Shown here: piece after piece, positions 1 to 7,297 of the stretch
Numbering within the stretch: position 1 is the first letter of the stretch
How the letters are laid out: each line of letters starts with the position of its first letter
NCBI GenBank assembly: GCA_020725315.1
Contig: DYFG01000060.1
Coordinates: 1-9,255 of the forward strand
Length of the DNA: 9,255 nt
Source: Nitrosotalea sp.
GTDB lineage: Archaea > Halobacteriota > Syntropharchaeia > Alkanophagales > Methanospirareceae
Reading direction: 5' to 3'
Program-made: the position numbers and the translations under genes
Notes under the pieces: generated by a model
Seen by the model: only the letters and a program-made list of their open reading frames with translations
Database searches by the model: none
What the model was told of the DNA's origin: nothing

Positions 1-2
1 AA

Positions 3-62
3 GAAATTGAATTAATGGGGGATAAAGTAATCAATAAAGTACTGAAACTTGGTTATGTGTAA
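3..62 (+). CDS. 3' end of an unidentified gene (partial)
   Basis: Reading from position 3, 19 codons run open to a TAA at 60-62 and end in ...KVLKLGYV. The charged, lysine-rich composition resembles a genuine protein C-terminus, but the piece is too short to assign to a family. The same frame continues past the TAA and a second stop (TAG, 72-74) into the MfnF-like remnant downstream. The tail could therefore belong to an intact upstream gene or to the same decayed locus. I lean to an ordinary upstream gene, because these residues do not resemble MfnF. Confidence 0.35.
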   Translation, partial: EIELMGDKVINKVLKLGYV

Positions 63-74
63 TCTTGTGGTTAG

Positions 75-383
75 CTAAACAATTACCGAGATAATTATGC
101 TTATACCTTTGCGTGCGAAGAAGTGGAAAAGAGGGAAGAAGATAAAAAGAGAATAAGTGCAATGCAAAGGCTTGCGAGGGTTTTGTGCAGTGATCTCGAG
201 GAAAGAATAAAAGCGAAATATGGGTTGAAAATAGTAGTATCAGCAGGAATAGGAGATTTTATCGTGAAAGAAGCGGCTGATTCATTAAATATGGGGTTCT
301 TATCGCTTTCCACCATCTATGGTAAGGAAATATCCGCGGTATTTCCTGCTTATGCCGTGGCGAAGTTGTTGGAAAATCAGTAA
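75..383 (+). pseudogene. mfnF: MfnF-like (hydantoinase/oxoprolinase-fold) C-terminal remnant
   Basis: MfnF (COG1548) is an ASKHA-fold enzyme of methanofuran biosynthesis that joins the furan and the glutamyl-tyramine parts; intact members are roughly 320-350 residues. Here only the C-terminal part survives. The reading frame opens after a TAG at 72-74; the first plausible start is GTG 123, giving 86 residues. Recognisable pieces are RLARVLCSDLEE, then IVVSAGIGDFIVKEAADSL, then the family's closing stretch STIYGKEISAVFPAYAVAKL. The N-terminal ATP-binding half is absent. The helical stretch normally lying between the RLARVLC segment and the VVSAGIG strand also seems shortened by some 25-30 residues. 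I infer a non-functional fragment. The family identification rests on recalled family sequence, not on a search. A small expressed protein cannot be excluded. Confidence 0.62.
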
Positions 384-453
384 ATACCGCCCTTTTTGCA
401 TTGTATTCCGCTTAACACCTGGGAATGAATTTTTATGGAGTCTTACAAATGGT

Positions 454-1740
454 ATGAGTATAACCATGTCAATACTGATAAAGAACGTGTTGGTGGACGG
501 TAAGGAGAAGGACATCTACATTGAGGGCAATGTAATAGACGCAATTAGCGATGCGGGTCGTGGTAACGAGGCGGTGATGGAAGCGGAGTTTGTTATTGAC
601 GGTAAGAGAAAAGCAGCAATTCCCGGGCTGTTCAACGGGCATACCCATGCAGCAATGACTTTGCTGAGAGGCTATGCCGATGATATGCCGCTTCATGAAT
701 GGCTTTCAACGAAGATATGGCCGTTAGAGGCGAAGATGACCGAGGAGGATGTGTATTGGGGAACGAAACTCGCGTGCTTGGAGATGATAAAATCGGGCAC
801 GACCTTTTTTAACGATATGTATTGGTACTGGGAGGGCTGTGCGAGAGCTGTTGCGGAATCAGGAATAAGGGCGATGTTATCCGCGGTTTTTATCGATGGG
901 TTTGATGAAGGAACGGCAAAAGAGCAGATAAAAAGGAATGAAGCGTTATATGAGGGAAGTAAAAAACTCGCTGAACGAATAATCTTTGCACTGGGACCAC
1001 ATGCACTCTACACCGTCTCGAAAGAAAGCCTCTGCTGGGTGAAAGAATTCTCGGAGAAGCACGATCTTCTGGTTCATATTCACGTATCAGAGACAGAGGA
1101 GGAGGTAGAAGAGTGCATAAAACGGTATGGGATGCGCCCCGTGGAATTTCTCAATGAGATCGAGTTTTTAAGTACGAGGACCATTGCCTGCCATTGCGTG
1201 TATCTGAGCAGAAAAGAAATGGAGTTGCTGAAGAAACAGAACGTGAAGATCGTGCACAATCCCACGTCGAATATGAAGTTAGCAGCGGGGAGGATGCTTT
1301 ATGAGGAGTTGAAGAAGGCAGGTTTATACTCAAGTATCGCACTTGGAACCGATGGCTGTGCCTCGAACAACAATTTGGATATGTTTGAGGAGATGAAGGT
1401 TGCCTCTTTGGTTCATAAGGCGTTTTCCGGGGATCCAACGAAGATGTCAGCGCAGGAAGCGTTTGAGCTTGCAACTGCACATGGAGCCCATGTGTTCAGG
1501 TTGAATTCGGGCGTAATTGCGGAAGGGAAATTGGCTGATATTGTCCTGCTGGACTTAAAGAAGGTTGAACTTGTGCCAAACCATAATTTAACCTCGAATA
1601 TTGTTTATTCTGCGAATGGGAGTTGTGTTGATACCGTACTCTGTGATGGGGAGATTTTGATGGAGGGGCGGAAAGTAGAGGGCGAAGAGGAGCTAACGGA
1701 GAGGGCACAAGAGGTTGCTTATGAGCTCGTGGACCGATAG
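454..1740 (+). CDS. mtaD: Amidohydrolase: MTA/SAH/5'-deoxyadenosine deaminase family
   Basis: Cytosolic metal-dependent deaminase expected to convert the adenine of 5'-methylthioadenosine, S-adenosylhomocysteine or 5'-deoxyadenosine to hypoxanthine. In methanogens the relative DadD recycles the 5'-deoxyadenosine released by radical SAM enzymes. Counting from ATG 454 (428 aa), the TIM-barrel set is complete: NGHTHAAM with metal ligands H63 and H65, GPHALYT with H183, HVSETEEE with H210 and E213, ACHCVYLS with H247, and LGTDGCASNNN with catalytic D300. A small beta domain is formed by both ends of the chain. The exact substrate cannot be read from sequence. ATG 454 has a GGAG at 437-440 (13-nt gap); ATG 466 (MSILIKN) is an equally reasonable start. 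The open frame reaches back to 319, but that extension overlaps the MfnF remnant and is unlike the family. The gene converges on the ATP-grasp gene with an 18-nt gap. Confidence 0.9.
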   Translation: MSITMSILIKNVLVDGKEKDIYIEGNVIDAISDAGRGNEAVMEAEFVIDGKRKAAIPGLFNGHTHAAMTLLRGYADDMPLHEWLSTKIWPLEAKMTEEDVYWGTKLACLEMIKSGTTFFNDMYWYWEGCARAVAESGIRAMLSAVFIDGFDEGTAKEQIKRNEALYEGSKKLAERIIFALGPHALYTVSKESLCWVKEFSEKHDLLVHIHVSETEEEVEECIKRYGMRPVEFLNEIEFLSTRTIACHCVYLSRKEMELLKKQNVKIVHNPTSNMKLAAGRMLYEELKKAGLYSSIALGTDGCASNNNLDMFEEMKVASLVHKAFSGDPTKMSAQEAFELATAHGAHVFRLNSGVIAEGKLADIVLLDLKKVELVPNHNLTSNIVYSANGSCVDTVLCDGEILMEGRKVEGEEELTERAQEVAYELVDR

Positions 1741-1758
1741 CCTATTCTACTTTGAATT

Positions 1759-2901
1759 TTATCTATACCGTACACCTGCTTGTATACTGGCAACTCTTTT
1801 CATCGCCTCGGCAAAAGCACGTTCCCTGCTCTTTCCAACCCCTATTCCAGTGGCTATGGGCTCTCCAAGCTTTAAAATCCTGCCTTTCTCCGGGATATCA
1901 ACTATTCCACGCTCTTTATCAAAATCTTCTATGACAATCCCTTCTTCTTTGGCAAATGTAATCGCTTTTGCCGCATATCGTTTCGTCTCTGCTCTTTCTG
2001 GTAACGTTCCTCTTACCGCTTTCACATGTGCATCTATTAAATTCAAACCGGTAGAAAGCTCCAAGGTGTCCAGACTTCCTTGAAAGCGTGGATTCACTTC
2101 TATGACGGAGGGGGCATCGTCAGTACAGACGAAATCAACGCCGTTCGAGCCTATTAATCCCAATTCATTCATTAATTCTTCCGCAATCTCGCACATCAGA
2201 GCTGAAAATGGTGTTACAAACGGTGAGATGTTCCCGCAATAGACAAAGGGGCCGGAAGCGCAAAGAGAATCCAAGCCTATCAACTGCTCATTCACACTGA
2301 CCGAAATTGCCTCTTTTTTGGTCGCAATTAGAGATACAGACGCATTTTTCCCTCGTATATATTCCTGATACAAAAATTCGGGTAGGTGGTTAGCCCATCG
2401 AAGCAATTCCTCCTCACTCTTACAAAAGAAATTGGCGGTCCCGCCACCACCACACGCGGGCTTTGCTACCACGGGATAATGAAAGTGCTTCGCTTTTTCT
2501 TCTTCTGCTGCTATTTCTCTGCCGGTATAGGTAAGCGGATGGGGGATACCTAAATCGTCCAATCGAGATGAAAGCCACGTTTTATTCGATATTGCTTTCA
2601 TCTTCCTCGGTGCATTCCCCACTATCTTTTTCATCTCTTCTTCGTTTAAAAACCCAAAATCCGCGCGCTCAAACCCCGACGCTATGATCACACCATCCAT
2701 CTCTCTTATCCTTTCTTTAAGATATTCGAGATGAGCCTGAAGTTGAAGTGCATCTAACGGGAAATAACTTTTTGCACAGCTTCTCGTATCAACATCACCA
2801 AAGGCATCCGCGGCATACATTTCATACCCTGCTCTCCTGCCCGAGCAGACAATATGCCTGACGGAATACCCTATTGCCAATATTTTATGTATCTCCCGCA
2901 T
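1759..2901 (-). CDS. ATP-grasp ligase, COG2232-like
   Basis: Predicted ATP-dependent carboxylate-amine/thiol ligase of the archaeal COG2232 type ('carboligase related to biotin carboxylase'); substrate unknown. Counted from ATG 2901 (380 aa), the N-terminal pre-ATP-grasp Rossmann-like part reads KILAIGYSVRHIVCSGRRAG (6-25). The ATP-binding lysine and glycine loop are VAKPACGGGG (K147, 150-154). The adenine-site segment is YQEYI (178-182). The Mg ligands are in GVDFV and VIEVNPR (D256, E268, N270). The family's usual beginning matches ATG 2901. Starts at 2946 and 3018 are in frame, but the latter overlaps ileS and both add residues unlike the family. No strong Shine-Dalgarno precedes 2901. COG2232 and other ATP-grasp genes occur in the tetrahydromethanopterin/methanofuran gene sets of archaea and methylotrophs. 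With an MfnF remnant nearby, a role in C1-carrier assembly is possible but is inference. Confidence 0.8.
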   Translation of the reverse strand: MREIHKILAIGYSVRHIVCSGRRAGYEMYAADAFGDVDTRSCAKSYFPLDALQLQAHLEYLKERIREMDGVIIASGFERADFGFLNEEEMKKIVGNAPRKMKAISNKTWLSSRLDDLGIPHPLTYTGREIAAEEEKAKHFHYPVVAKPACGGGGTANFFCKSEEELLRWANHLPEFLYQEYIRGKNASVSLIATKKEAISVSVNEQLIGLDSLCASGPFVYCGNISPFVTPFSALMCEIAEELMNELGLIGSNGVDFVCTDDAPSVIEVNPRFQGSLDTLELSTGLNLIDAHVKAVRGTLPERAETKRYAAKAITFAKEEGIVIEDFDKERGIVDIPEKGRILKLGEPIATGIGVGKSRERAFAEAMKRVASIQAGVRYR

Positions 2902-2991
2902 TTTTGCCCGCTGCACGTAATTGAAAAGAAAGATTTTTTTATTCATTGATAAAACTTTCTTTCTGAGAAAGCTCTTTGATGGAGAAGAGAG
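2902..2991. promoter_or_regulatory. Divergent promoter region between the ATP-grasp gene and ileS
   Basis: This 90-nt AT-rich gap must carry both promoters if the genes are transcribed separately. On the plus strand a T-rich TATA-like element (2934-2943) with a purine-rich stretch just upstream (2922-2933) would place the ileS transcript start near 2965. On the minus strand, TTTTAT (complement of 2949-2954) would place the ATP-grasp transcript start near 2925, a short distance before ATG 2901. The two elements nearly touch, so the promoters may compete. The assignment is by pattern only. Confidence 0.4.
2981..2984 (+). promoter_or_regulatory. Ribosome binding site of ileS
   Basis: GGAG lies 7 nt before ATG 2992 and fixes that ATG as the start, in agreement with the family N-terminus. 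Confidence 0.65.
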
Positions 2992-5967
2992 ATGCCGTAT
3001 TTCAGAAGCGAACCGCAAAAAGCAGATTTTTTGAAGCTGGAAGAGGGAATATTAGCGCGGTGGGCTCAAGAAAAGACCTTTGAACGCAGCGTTGACCGGA
3101 GGGAGGGCTGTGATAAGTTCGTCTTTGTTGAAGGGCCACCAACTGCAAATGGACTTCCACACCCAGGGCATATCCTTACACGGGTTGTCAAAGACCTCGT
3201 GCTGAGATACAAAACGATGCGTGGGTTCTATGTGCGAAGAAAAGCGGGCTGGGACACACATGGTCTGCCGGTGGAGATCGAAGTGGAGAAGGAGCTGGGG
3301 ATAAGCAGCAAGAGAGAGATAGAGAGATACGGGATAGAGAAATTCAACCGAAGATGTAAGGAATCGGTCTTCAGGTATGAGAAAGAGTGGGTTAATGCCA
3401 CAAAACGTGTCGGATTCTGGATAGATATGGATGACCCCTACATAACGTTTGATAATAAGTATATAGAATCGGTCTGGTGGTCATTAAAAGAGATATGGAA
3501 GAAGGGCTTGCTTTATAAAGGGCATAAAGTCGTTCCTTTCTGTCCGCGGTGTGAGACCACGCTGAGTAGCCATGAAGTAGCACAGGGCTATCAGGATGTG
3601 GAAGACCCCTCGGTATACGTGAAGTTCAAATTGGAGCACGGGGCGGATTCTGAGCCGCTCTACCTGTTAGCCTGGACTACGACGCCATGGACACTCCTCG
3701 GGAATATCGCACTTGCGGTTCATCCTCTGCACCGGTATGTAACGGTACGAGTAAAAGAGAGAGCTGAAGAAGCGGTTTTGATCCTTGCTGAAGCTCGATT
3801 GGATGTTTTAGAAGGCGATTACGCGGTATTAGAACGATTTACGGGTAAGGATCTGGAGGGTTTGAAATACGAGCCGCTGTTTGACTATGCGAAGGTAGAA
3901 GGGGGTGAATCGCATAAAGTAATCACCGCAGATTTCGTCACCCTTGAGGAAGGTACTGGTGTCGTTCATATAGCACCCGCATTTGGCGAAGTAGATTACG
4001 AGGTATGCCGGGAGAAAAAGCTGGGCTTTTCACAACCCGTAAATAGTGAAGGGCGTTTTACAAATGAAGTCTCGCTACTGGAAGGCATCTTCGTGAAGGA
4101 TGCTGATAAGCTTATAATCGAAAAGCTCAAGGAGCAGGGTTCCTTATACAAAGAGGACCGGTATTTGCACTCGTACCCCTTCTGCTGGCGGTGTAATTCG
4201 CCCCTTTTGTATTACGCACGGGGATCGTGGTTTATCGCAATGTCGGCGCTCCGTGATAATTTGCTTGCGAATAATGAGAAGATCAACTGGTATCCCGACC
4301 ATTTGAAGTACGGGCGATTTGGTAACTTCCTGGAGAATATTGAGGATTGGGCGCTCAGCAGGGAGCGATTCTGGGGCACGCCGTTGAATATATGGATATG
4401 CACCAGGTGTGGGAAGGAGTATTGTGTGGCTGGTATAAAGGAATTACGGGAAAAGGCAAATAATTCTGTTCCTCTCGACATTGACCTGCACAGACCGTAT
4501 ATTGACGACGTGGTGCTGACGTGCGAAGAGTGTGGCAGCGATGCGAGACGGGTAAAAGATGTGATCGATTGCTGGTACGATTCAGGTTCTGCTCCCTTTG
4601 CGCAATGGCACTATCCGTTTGAGGATGAGGAGTTCAACCAGAACTTTCCCGCTGATTTCATTACCGAAGCGATAGACCAGACGAGGGGCTGGTTCTATTC
4701 CCTTCTCGGGGTTTCAACTACGATCTTTGATGCCCCGCCCTATCTCAACGTGCTCTCGCTCGGGCATATATTGGATGAGAAGGGCGTGAAGATGAGTAAG
4801 AGCAAGGGGAACGTCGTTGAGATAAATGGTATATTTAATACTGATGGCGCAGATACGTTACGGTGGTATCTCTTCACCGCAGGTCCCTTAACCGAGGATA
4901 TTCGATTCTCGGTCTCTGCGATACGAGAGAAGCAAAATAAGTTCTTGAATACGCTCTGGAACTCTTATTTCTTCTTCGTCACGTACGCCACCATAGACAA
5001 ATTCAATCCAAAAGGGAAGAATATCCCGGTAGAGAAAAGGAGTGCAATGGACAGATGGATTGTATCGAGGTTGAACACACTCACGAAGGACGTCATTGAT
5101 GCTCTTGAGCGGTTTGAAATTCACGTTGCCGCGAGGAAATTAGAAGAGTTCGTCGTCGCAGACCTGAGCAACTGGTATATACGGCGGTCACGGAGGCGGT
5201 TCTGGATTGTCGAGGAGAACTTTGATAAGGATTGCGCGTATTTAACGCTGTATGAGGTTCTTGTTGCTCTGTGCAAACTGCTCGCGCCTTTCGTACCGTT
5301 CATCACCGAGCACATCTATCAGAATATGGTGCGGAAGATTTCAGAAGACGAGCTTGAAAGTGTGCATCTCTGCGACTATCCCACTCCGGATGAATCGCTT
5401 ATAGAAATTGAATTAGAGGATTCGATGGAGTTGGTTTCCAGATTAGTTGAAGCGGGTAGGCGAGCGAGGTCAGAGGCAGGGATAAAGGTACGACAGCCAT
5501 TGAGAGCAGTTGTCGTCGTTTGTGGTGAGGGCGAGAAGGAGAAAGCGGCGGGTTTGGCGGGGATATTGCAGGACGAGTTGAATGTTCACGAGGTGAGATT
5601 TGAGGAGGAGGGTGCACCCGCCGCGGAGAAGTATAACCAGGTAGAAGTGGATGAAGGTCTAACCCTGTTTTTGGACATCTCGTTGGACAACAGTCTCATA
5701 GAAGAAGGGTTGATTAGAGACATCGTGCGAAGGATCCAGGGTATGAGGAAGGACCTTGACCTGGAGTATACGGCGAGGATAAGAGTTCTGTATGAGGGTG
5801 ATGAGGCGGTAAAAGAGGCGATAACGAAATTCCATGAATATATCTGTGCGGAGACGCTTGCCGTAGGTATAGAAGAGGGATCGAGCTCAACAAATGAAGA
5901 GCACATTTATGAGAAGAAGTGGAAAATAGGCAAAAAGGAGGTCCACCTCACAATAGAATTTGTTTAG
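2992..5967 (+). CDS. ileS: Isoleucyl-tRNA synthetase
   Basis: Cytosolic class I synthetase that charges tRNA-Ile; 991 residues, in the usual range for archaeal/eukaryote-type IleRS. The HIGH-type ATP motif is HPGH (57-60), within GPPTANGLPHPGH. Paired cysteines C184/C187 follow (FCPRCETT). The CP1 editing domain carries the threonine-rich WTTTPWT (T229-T231), which removes mischarged valine. C398/C401 (CWRC) are followed by a zinc-ribbon pair C470/C473 and C511/C514 and by DCWYDSGSAPF. KMSKS is at 600-604. A helical anticodon-binding domain follows (MDRWIVSRLN, then DLSNWYIRRSRRRFW), and then a C-terminal alpha/beta region. All catalytic motifs are intact, with no sign of a frameshift. The HPGH and zinc pattern suggests the eukaryote-like IleS2 branch, which is generally mupirocin-insensitive (family knowledge). 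It appears to be a single-gene transcript, divergent from the ATP-grasp gene. Confidence 0.98.
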   Translation: MPYFRSEPQKADFLKLEEGILARWAQEKTFERSVDRREGCDKFVFVEGPPTANGLPHPGHILTRVVKDLVLRYKTMRGFYVRRKAGWDTHGLPVEIEVEKELGISSKREIERYGIEKFNRRCKESVFRYEKEWVNATKRVGFWIDMDDPYITFDNKYIESVWWSLKEIWKKGLLYKGHKVVPFCPRCETTLSSHEVAQGYQDVEDPSVYVKFKLEHGADSEPLYLLAWTTTPWTLLGNIALAVHPLHRYVTVRVKERAEEAVLILAEARLDVLEGDYAVLERFTGKDLEGLKYEPLFDYAKVEGGESHKVITADFVTLEEGTGVVHIAPAFGEVDYEVCREKKLGFSQPVNSEGRFTNEVSLLEGIFVKDADKLIIEKLKEQGSLYKEDRYLHSYPFCWRCNSPLLYYARGSWFIAMSALRDNLLANNEKINWYPDHLKYGRFGNFLENIEDWALSRERFWGTPLNIWICTRCGKEYCVAGIKELREKANNSVPLDIDLHRPYIDDVVLTCEECGSDARRVKDVIDCWYDSGSAPFAQWHYPFEDEEFNQNFPADFITEAIDQTRGWFYSLLGVSTTIFDAPPYLNVLSLGHILDEKGVKMSKSKGNVVEINGIFNTDGADTLRWYLFTAGPLTEDIRFSVSAIREKQNKFLNTLWNSYFFFVTYATIDKFNPKGKNIPVEKRSAMDRWIVSRLNTLTKDVIDALERFEIHVAARKLEEFVVADLSNWYIRRSRRRFWIVEENFDKDCAYLTLYEVLVALCKLLAPFVPFITEHIYQNMVRKISEDELESVHLCDYPTPDESLIEIELEDSMELVSRLVEAGRRARSEAGIKVRQPLRAVVVVCGEGEKEKAAGLAGILQDELNVHEVRFEEEGAPAAEKYNQVEVDEGLTLFLDISLDNSLIEEGLIRDIVRRIQGMRKDLDLEYTARIRVLYEGDEAVKEAITKFHEYICAETLAVGIEEGSSSTNEEHIYEKKWKIGKKEVHLTIEFV

Positions 5968-6067
5968 CCGAATCTCCTTCGCATCAACAGAATTTCAATT
6001 AGGATGGAAAGTGATTTAATTAAAATAGTTTTGAACCACCGTAAATTCATCTATGATAAAAAATCCT

Positions 6068-6802
6068 TCAATACCCATAACACTCGGTGGTGTAGTTTTC
6101 GCAAGAGATTTTCTTTTCATAGCAAATACCACCGACCCGGTCTCCGAACTCGTCAATCAAAATTTTGTTCATGAATTCAACTTTATAGTCCCTTGATACA
6201 ATGTACACGCCGTCCAGCATATTCTCAAAGATTAAATTCAGGTCATCCCGCTCCTCTTTTATCTTTCGCTCCAGTTCCACCTCTTTGGTGATATCCCTGC
6301 TCACCCGAACAGTTCCGATCGGTACACCATTTTTCTCCCTTAACAATGCTGCCGAGATGCTGATGGGTACCAATCTTCCATCTTTGCTTAATACGATTGT
6401 TCTATAATTTTTAAGCGCCCCCTCTCTCAGCACCAGCTCCATTATCCTGTCCGCTTCTTTAGAATCCGCAAAAAATTTTTTGTTGCTCTCGCCTATCACC
6501 TCTGCTGCAGTATAACCCATGTAAGCTTCCGCCGCTTTGTTCCAGGAATGCACGATTCTTTCCATCTCCACAACAACAATCGCATCTGCAGAACTCTCGA
6601 TAATCTTATCCAGATAATCTTTTGTCTCATTTAGTTGCCTTACAGCCGCTTTCAGTTCCTCCTCCGTATGCTTGCGCTCAGCACTTTCAATACACCTCCA
6701 TTTACCGTCCTCCTTAATAAGAGCGAATTTGTGGTTGGAAACCACGTCTATGATTTCAGATGCTCCACATTTATCAAGAGAATAGGTGCAAATGGCAATC
6801 AT
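6068..6802 (-). CDS. PAS-domain sensory protein, truncated (probable pseudogene)
   Basis: As an ORF this encodes 244 residues. Residues 1-40 match the tail of a MEDS sensory domain (methanogen/methylotroph DcmR type): IAICTYSLDKC, then ASEIIDVVSNHKFALIKEDG. A charged helix (about 42-65) leads into a full PAS/PAC domain (about 62-175, with ADAIVVVE, AEAYMGYTAAEVIG, GTVRVSRDIT). A second linker helix follows, and then the first 45 or so residues of another PAS domain (LIFENMLDGVYIVS to GGICYEKK), which stops at CENYTTECYGY. MEDS-PAS proteins normally begin with a whole MEDS domain of about 160 residues and often end in a histidine kinase. Here both ends are missing, and there is no phosphoacceptor or ATPase domain. 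ATG 6802 lies inside the MEDS homology and lacks a convincing ribosome binding site. A short stand-alone sensor is possible, but decay is more likely. Confidence 0.75.
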   Translation of the reverse strand: MIAICTYSLDKCGASEIIDVVSNHKFALIKEDGKWRCIESAERKHTEEELKAAVRQLNETKDYLDKIIESSADAIVVVEMERIVHSWNKAAEAYMGYTAAEVIGESNKKFFADSKEADRIMELVLREGALKNYRTIVLSKDGRLVPISISAALLREKNGVPIGTVRVSRDITKEVELERKIKEERDDLNLIFENMLDGVYIVSRDYKVEFMNKILIDEFGDRVGGICYEKKISCENYTTECYGY

Positions 6803-6935
6803 CCGATATTTACCAATGACCTTGTTTAACGATGATTCATAATCTGAGAAATCTTTCCAGTCTCTTTTCTCAAGCCAAAACGTATTCCCAAATTTCTTCT
6901 CCCTTGCTCCATCTTCCTTAACCCAAATTTTTAAT
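6803..6935 (-). pseudogene. Upstream MEDS-domain remnant in frame with the PAS gene
   Basis: The frame of the PAS gene stays open upstream from 6802 to 6935 and encodes recognisable MEDS residues: FGNTFWLEKRDWKDF, then YESSLNKVIGKYRM running directly into the annotated start. None of its codons is ATG, GTG or TTG. It is closed by a TGA at 6936-6938 (complement) that directly follows an ATG at 6939-6941. The homology begins abruptly around GNTFWLEK; the roughly 100 residues expected before it in a MEDS domain are not present in any frame up to the ferredoxin promoter. This supports a 5' deletion. Confidence 0.6.
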
Positions 6936-7005
6936 CACATTCGCTCTCTATTGATATCCAGTAATCCTCACTGATAAAGTTGATGATAGGATGAAAAAAT
7001 AGCAA

Positions 7006-7015
7006 TTTTTATATA
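7006..7015 (+). promoter_or_regulatory. Archaeal TATA box of the ferredoxin-adenosine protein operon
   Basis: TTTTTATATA is a near-consensus archaeal TATA element, preceded by an A-rich BRE-like stretch at 6992-7000. Transcription would start roughly 25 nt downstream, near 7035-7038, leaving a leader of about 20 nt that contains the ribosome binding site. It is the best promoter in the window. Confidence 0.65.
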
Positions 7016-7038
7016 TGATGAAAGAGAGAGGTTAGGAT

Positions 7039-7045
7039 AGGTGAT
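7039..7045 (+). promoter_or_regulatory. Ribosome binding site of the ferredoxin gene
   Basis: AGGTGAT matches the archaeal anti-Shine-Dalgarno partner GGAGGTGAT over seven bases and lies 9 nt before ATG 7055. This fixes the start and suggests strong translation. Confidence 0.65.
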
Positions 7046-7054
7046 GAGAAAGAA

Positions 7055-7297
7055 ATGCCAACATATGTAGATTTGGAGAAGTGCGATGGCTGTAAGAGCT
7101 TAGGGAAGGAGAAGGGAACGAGTGCATGTCTTGAGGAGTGCCCGGTGGAGTGCATAACTTTGGTTGAAGATGACCCGAGCACCGCTCCTCTTGGACGCTA
7201 CCAACACGCGGTAATAAACAACGAGGAGTGCACCGATTGTGAGGTTTGCATAGACGTATGCGAGCAAAAGGCGATATACATGGTAGAAGCGGAGTAA
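7055..7297 (+). CDS. Small AprB-like 2[4Fe-4S] ferredoxin
   Basis: Cytosolic electron carrier of 80 residues with two four-cysteine cluster motifs. Cluster 1 is C10, C13, C25, C29 (CX2CX11CX3CP) and cluster 2 is C59, C62, C65, C69 (CX2CX2CX3C). The opening MPTYVDLEKCDGCK and the long loop between the second and third cysteines closely recall AprB, the iron-sulfur subunit of adenylylsulfate reductase. The loop is about four residues longer than in Archaeoglobus AprB as I remember it. The C-terminal tail with which AprB wraps its flavin subunit is absent, and no aprA is in view. The residue after the last cysteine is Glu (CEQKAI), where Pro is usual. The redox partner is unknown. The gene is first in an operon with the COG1839 gene, whose frame overlaps or abuts its end, so the two are probably co-translated. 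Confidence 0.85.
   Translation: MPTYVDLEKCDGCKSLGKEKGTSACLEECPVECITLVEDDPSTAPLGRYQHAVINNEECTDCEVCIDVCEQKAIYMVEAE

Noticed and set aside
319..453. N-terminal extension of the amidohydrolase frame back to ATG 319
   Set aside because: It overlaps the MfnF remnant in another frame, encodes residues unlike the family, and the family N-terminus (MSILIKN) begins at 454-466.
1151..1480. 109-codon minus-strand frame inside the amidohydrolase
   Set aside because: It is a shadow of a gene with full catalytic motifs; its protein is low-complexity and has no recognisable domain.
1715..2083. 122-codon plus-strand frame across the end of the ATP-grasp gene
   Set aside because: It lies antisense to a well-supported ATP-grasp coding region and shows no family resemblance.
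5586..5906. 106-codon minus-strand frame within the 3' part of ileS
   Set aside because: It is a serine-rich shadow of the IleRS C-terminal region with no ribosome binding site.
5968..6067. Possible continuation of the PAS gene past its stop in a shifted frame
   Set aside because: A +1 shift gives fewer than 30 further residues with no PAS or kinase resemblance, so a simple frameshift does not explain the truncation.
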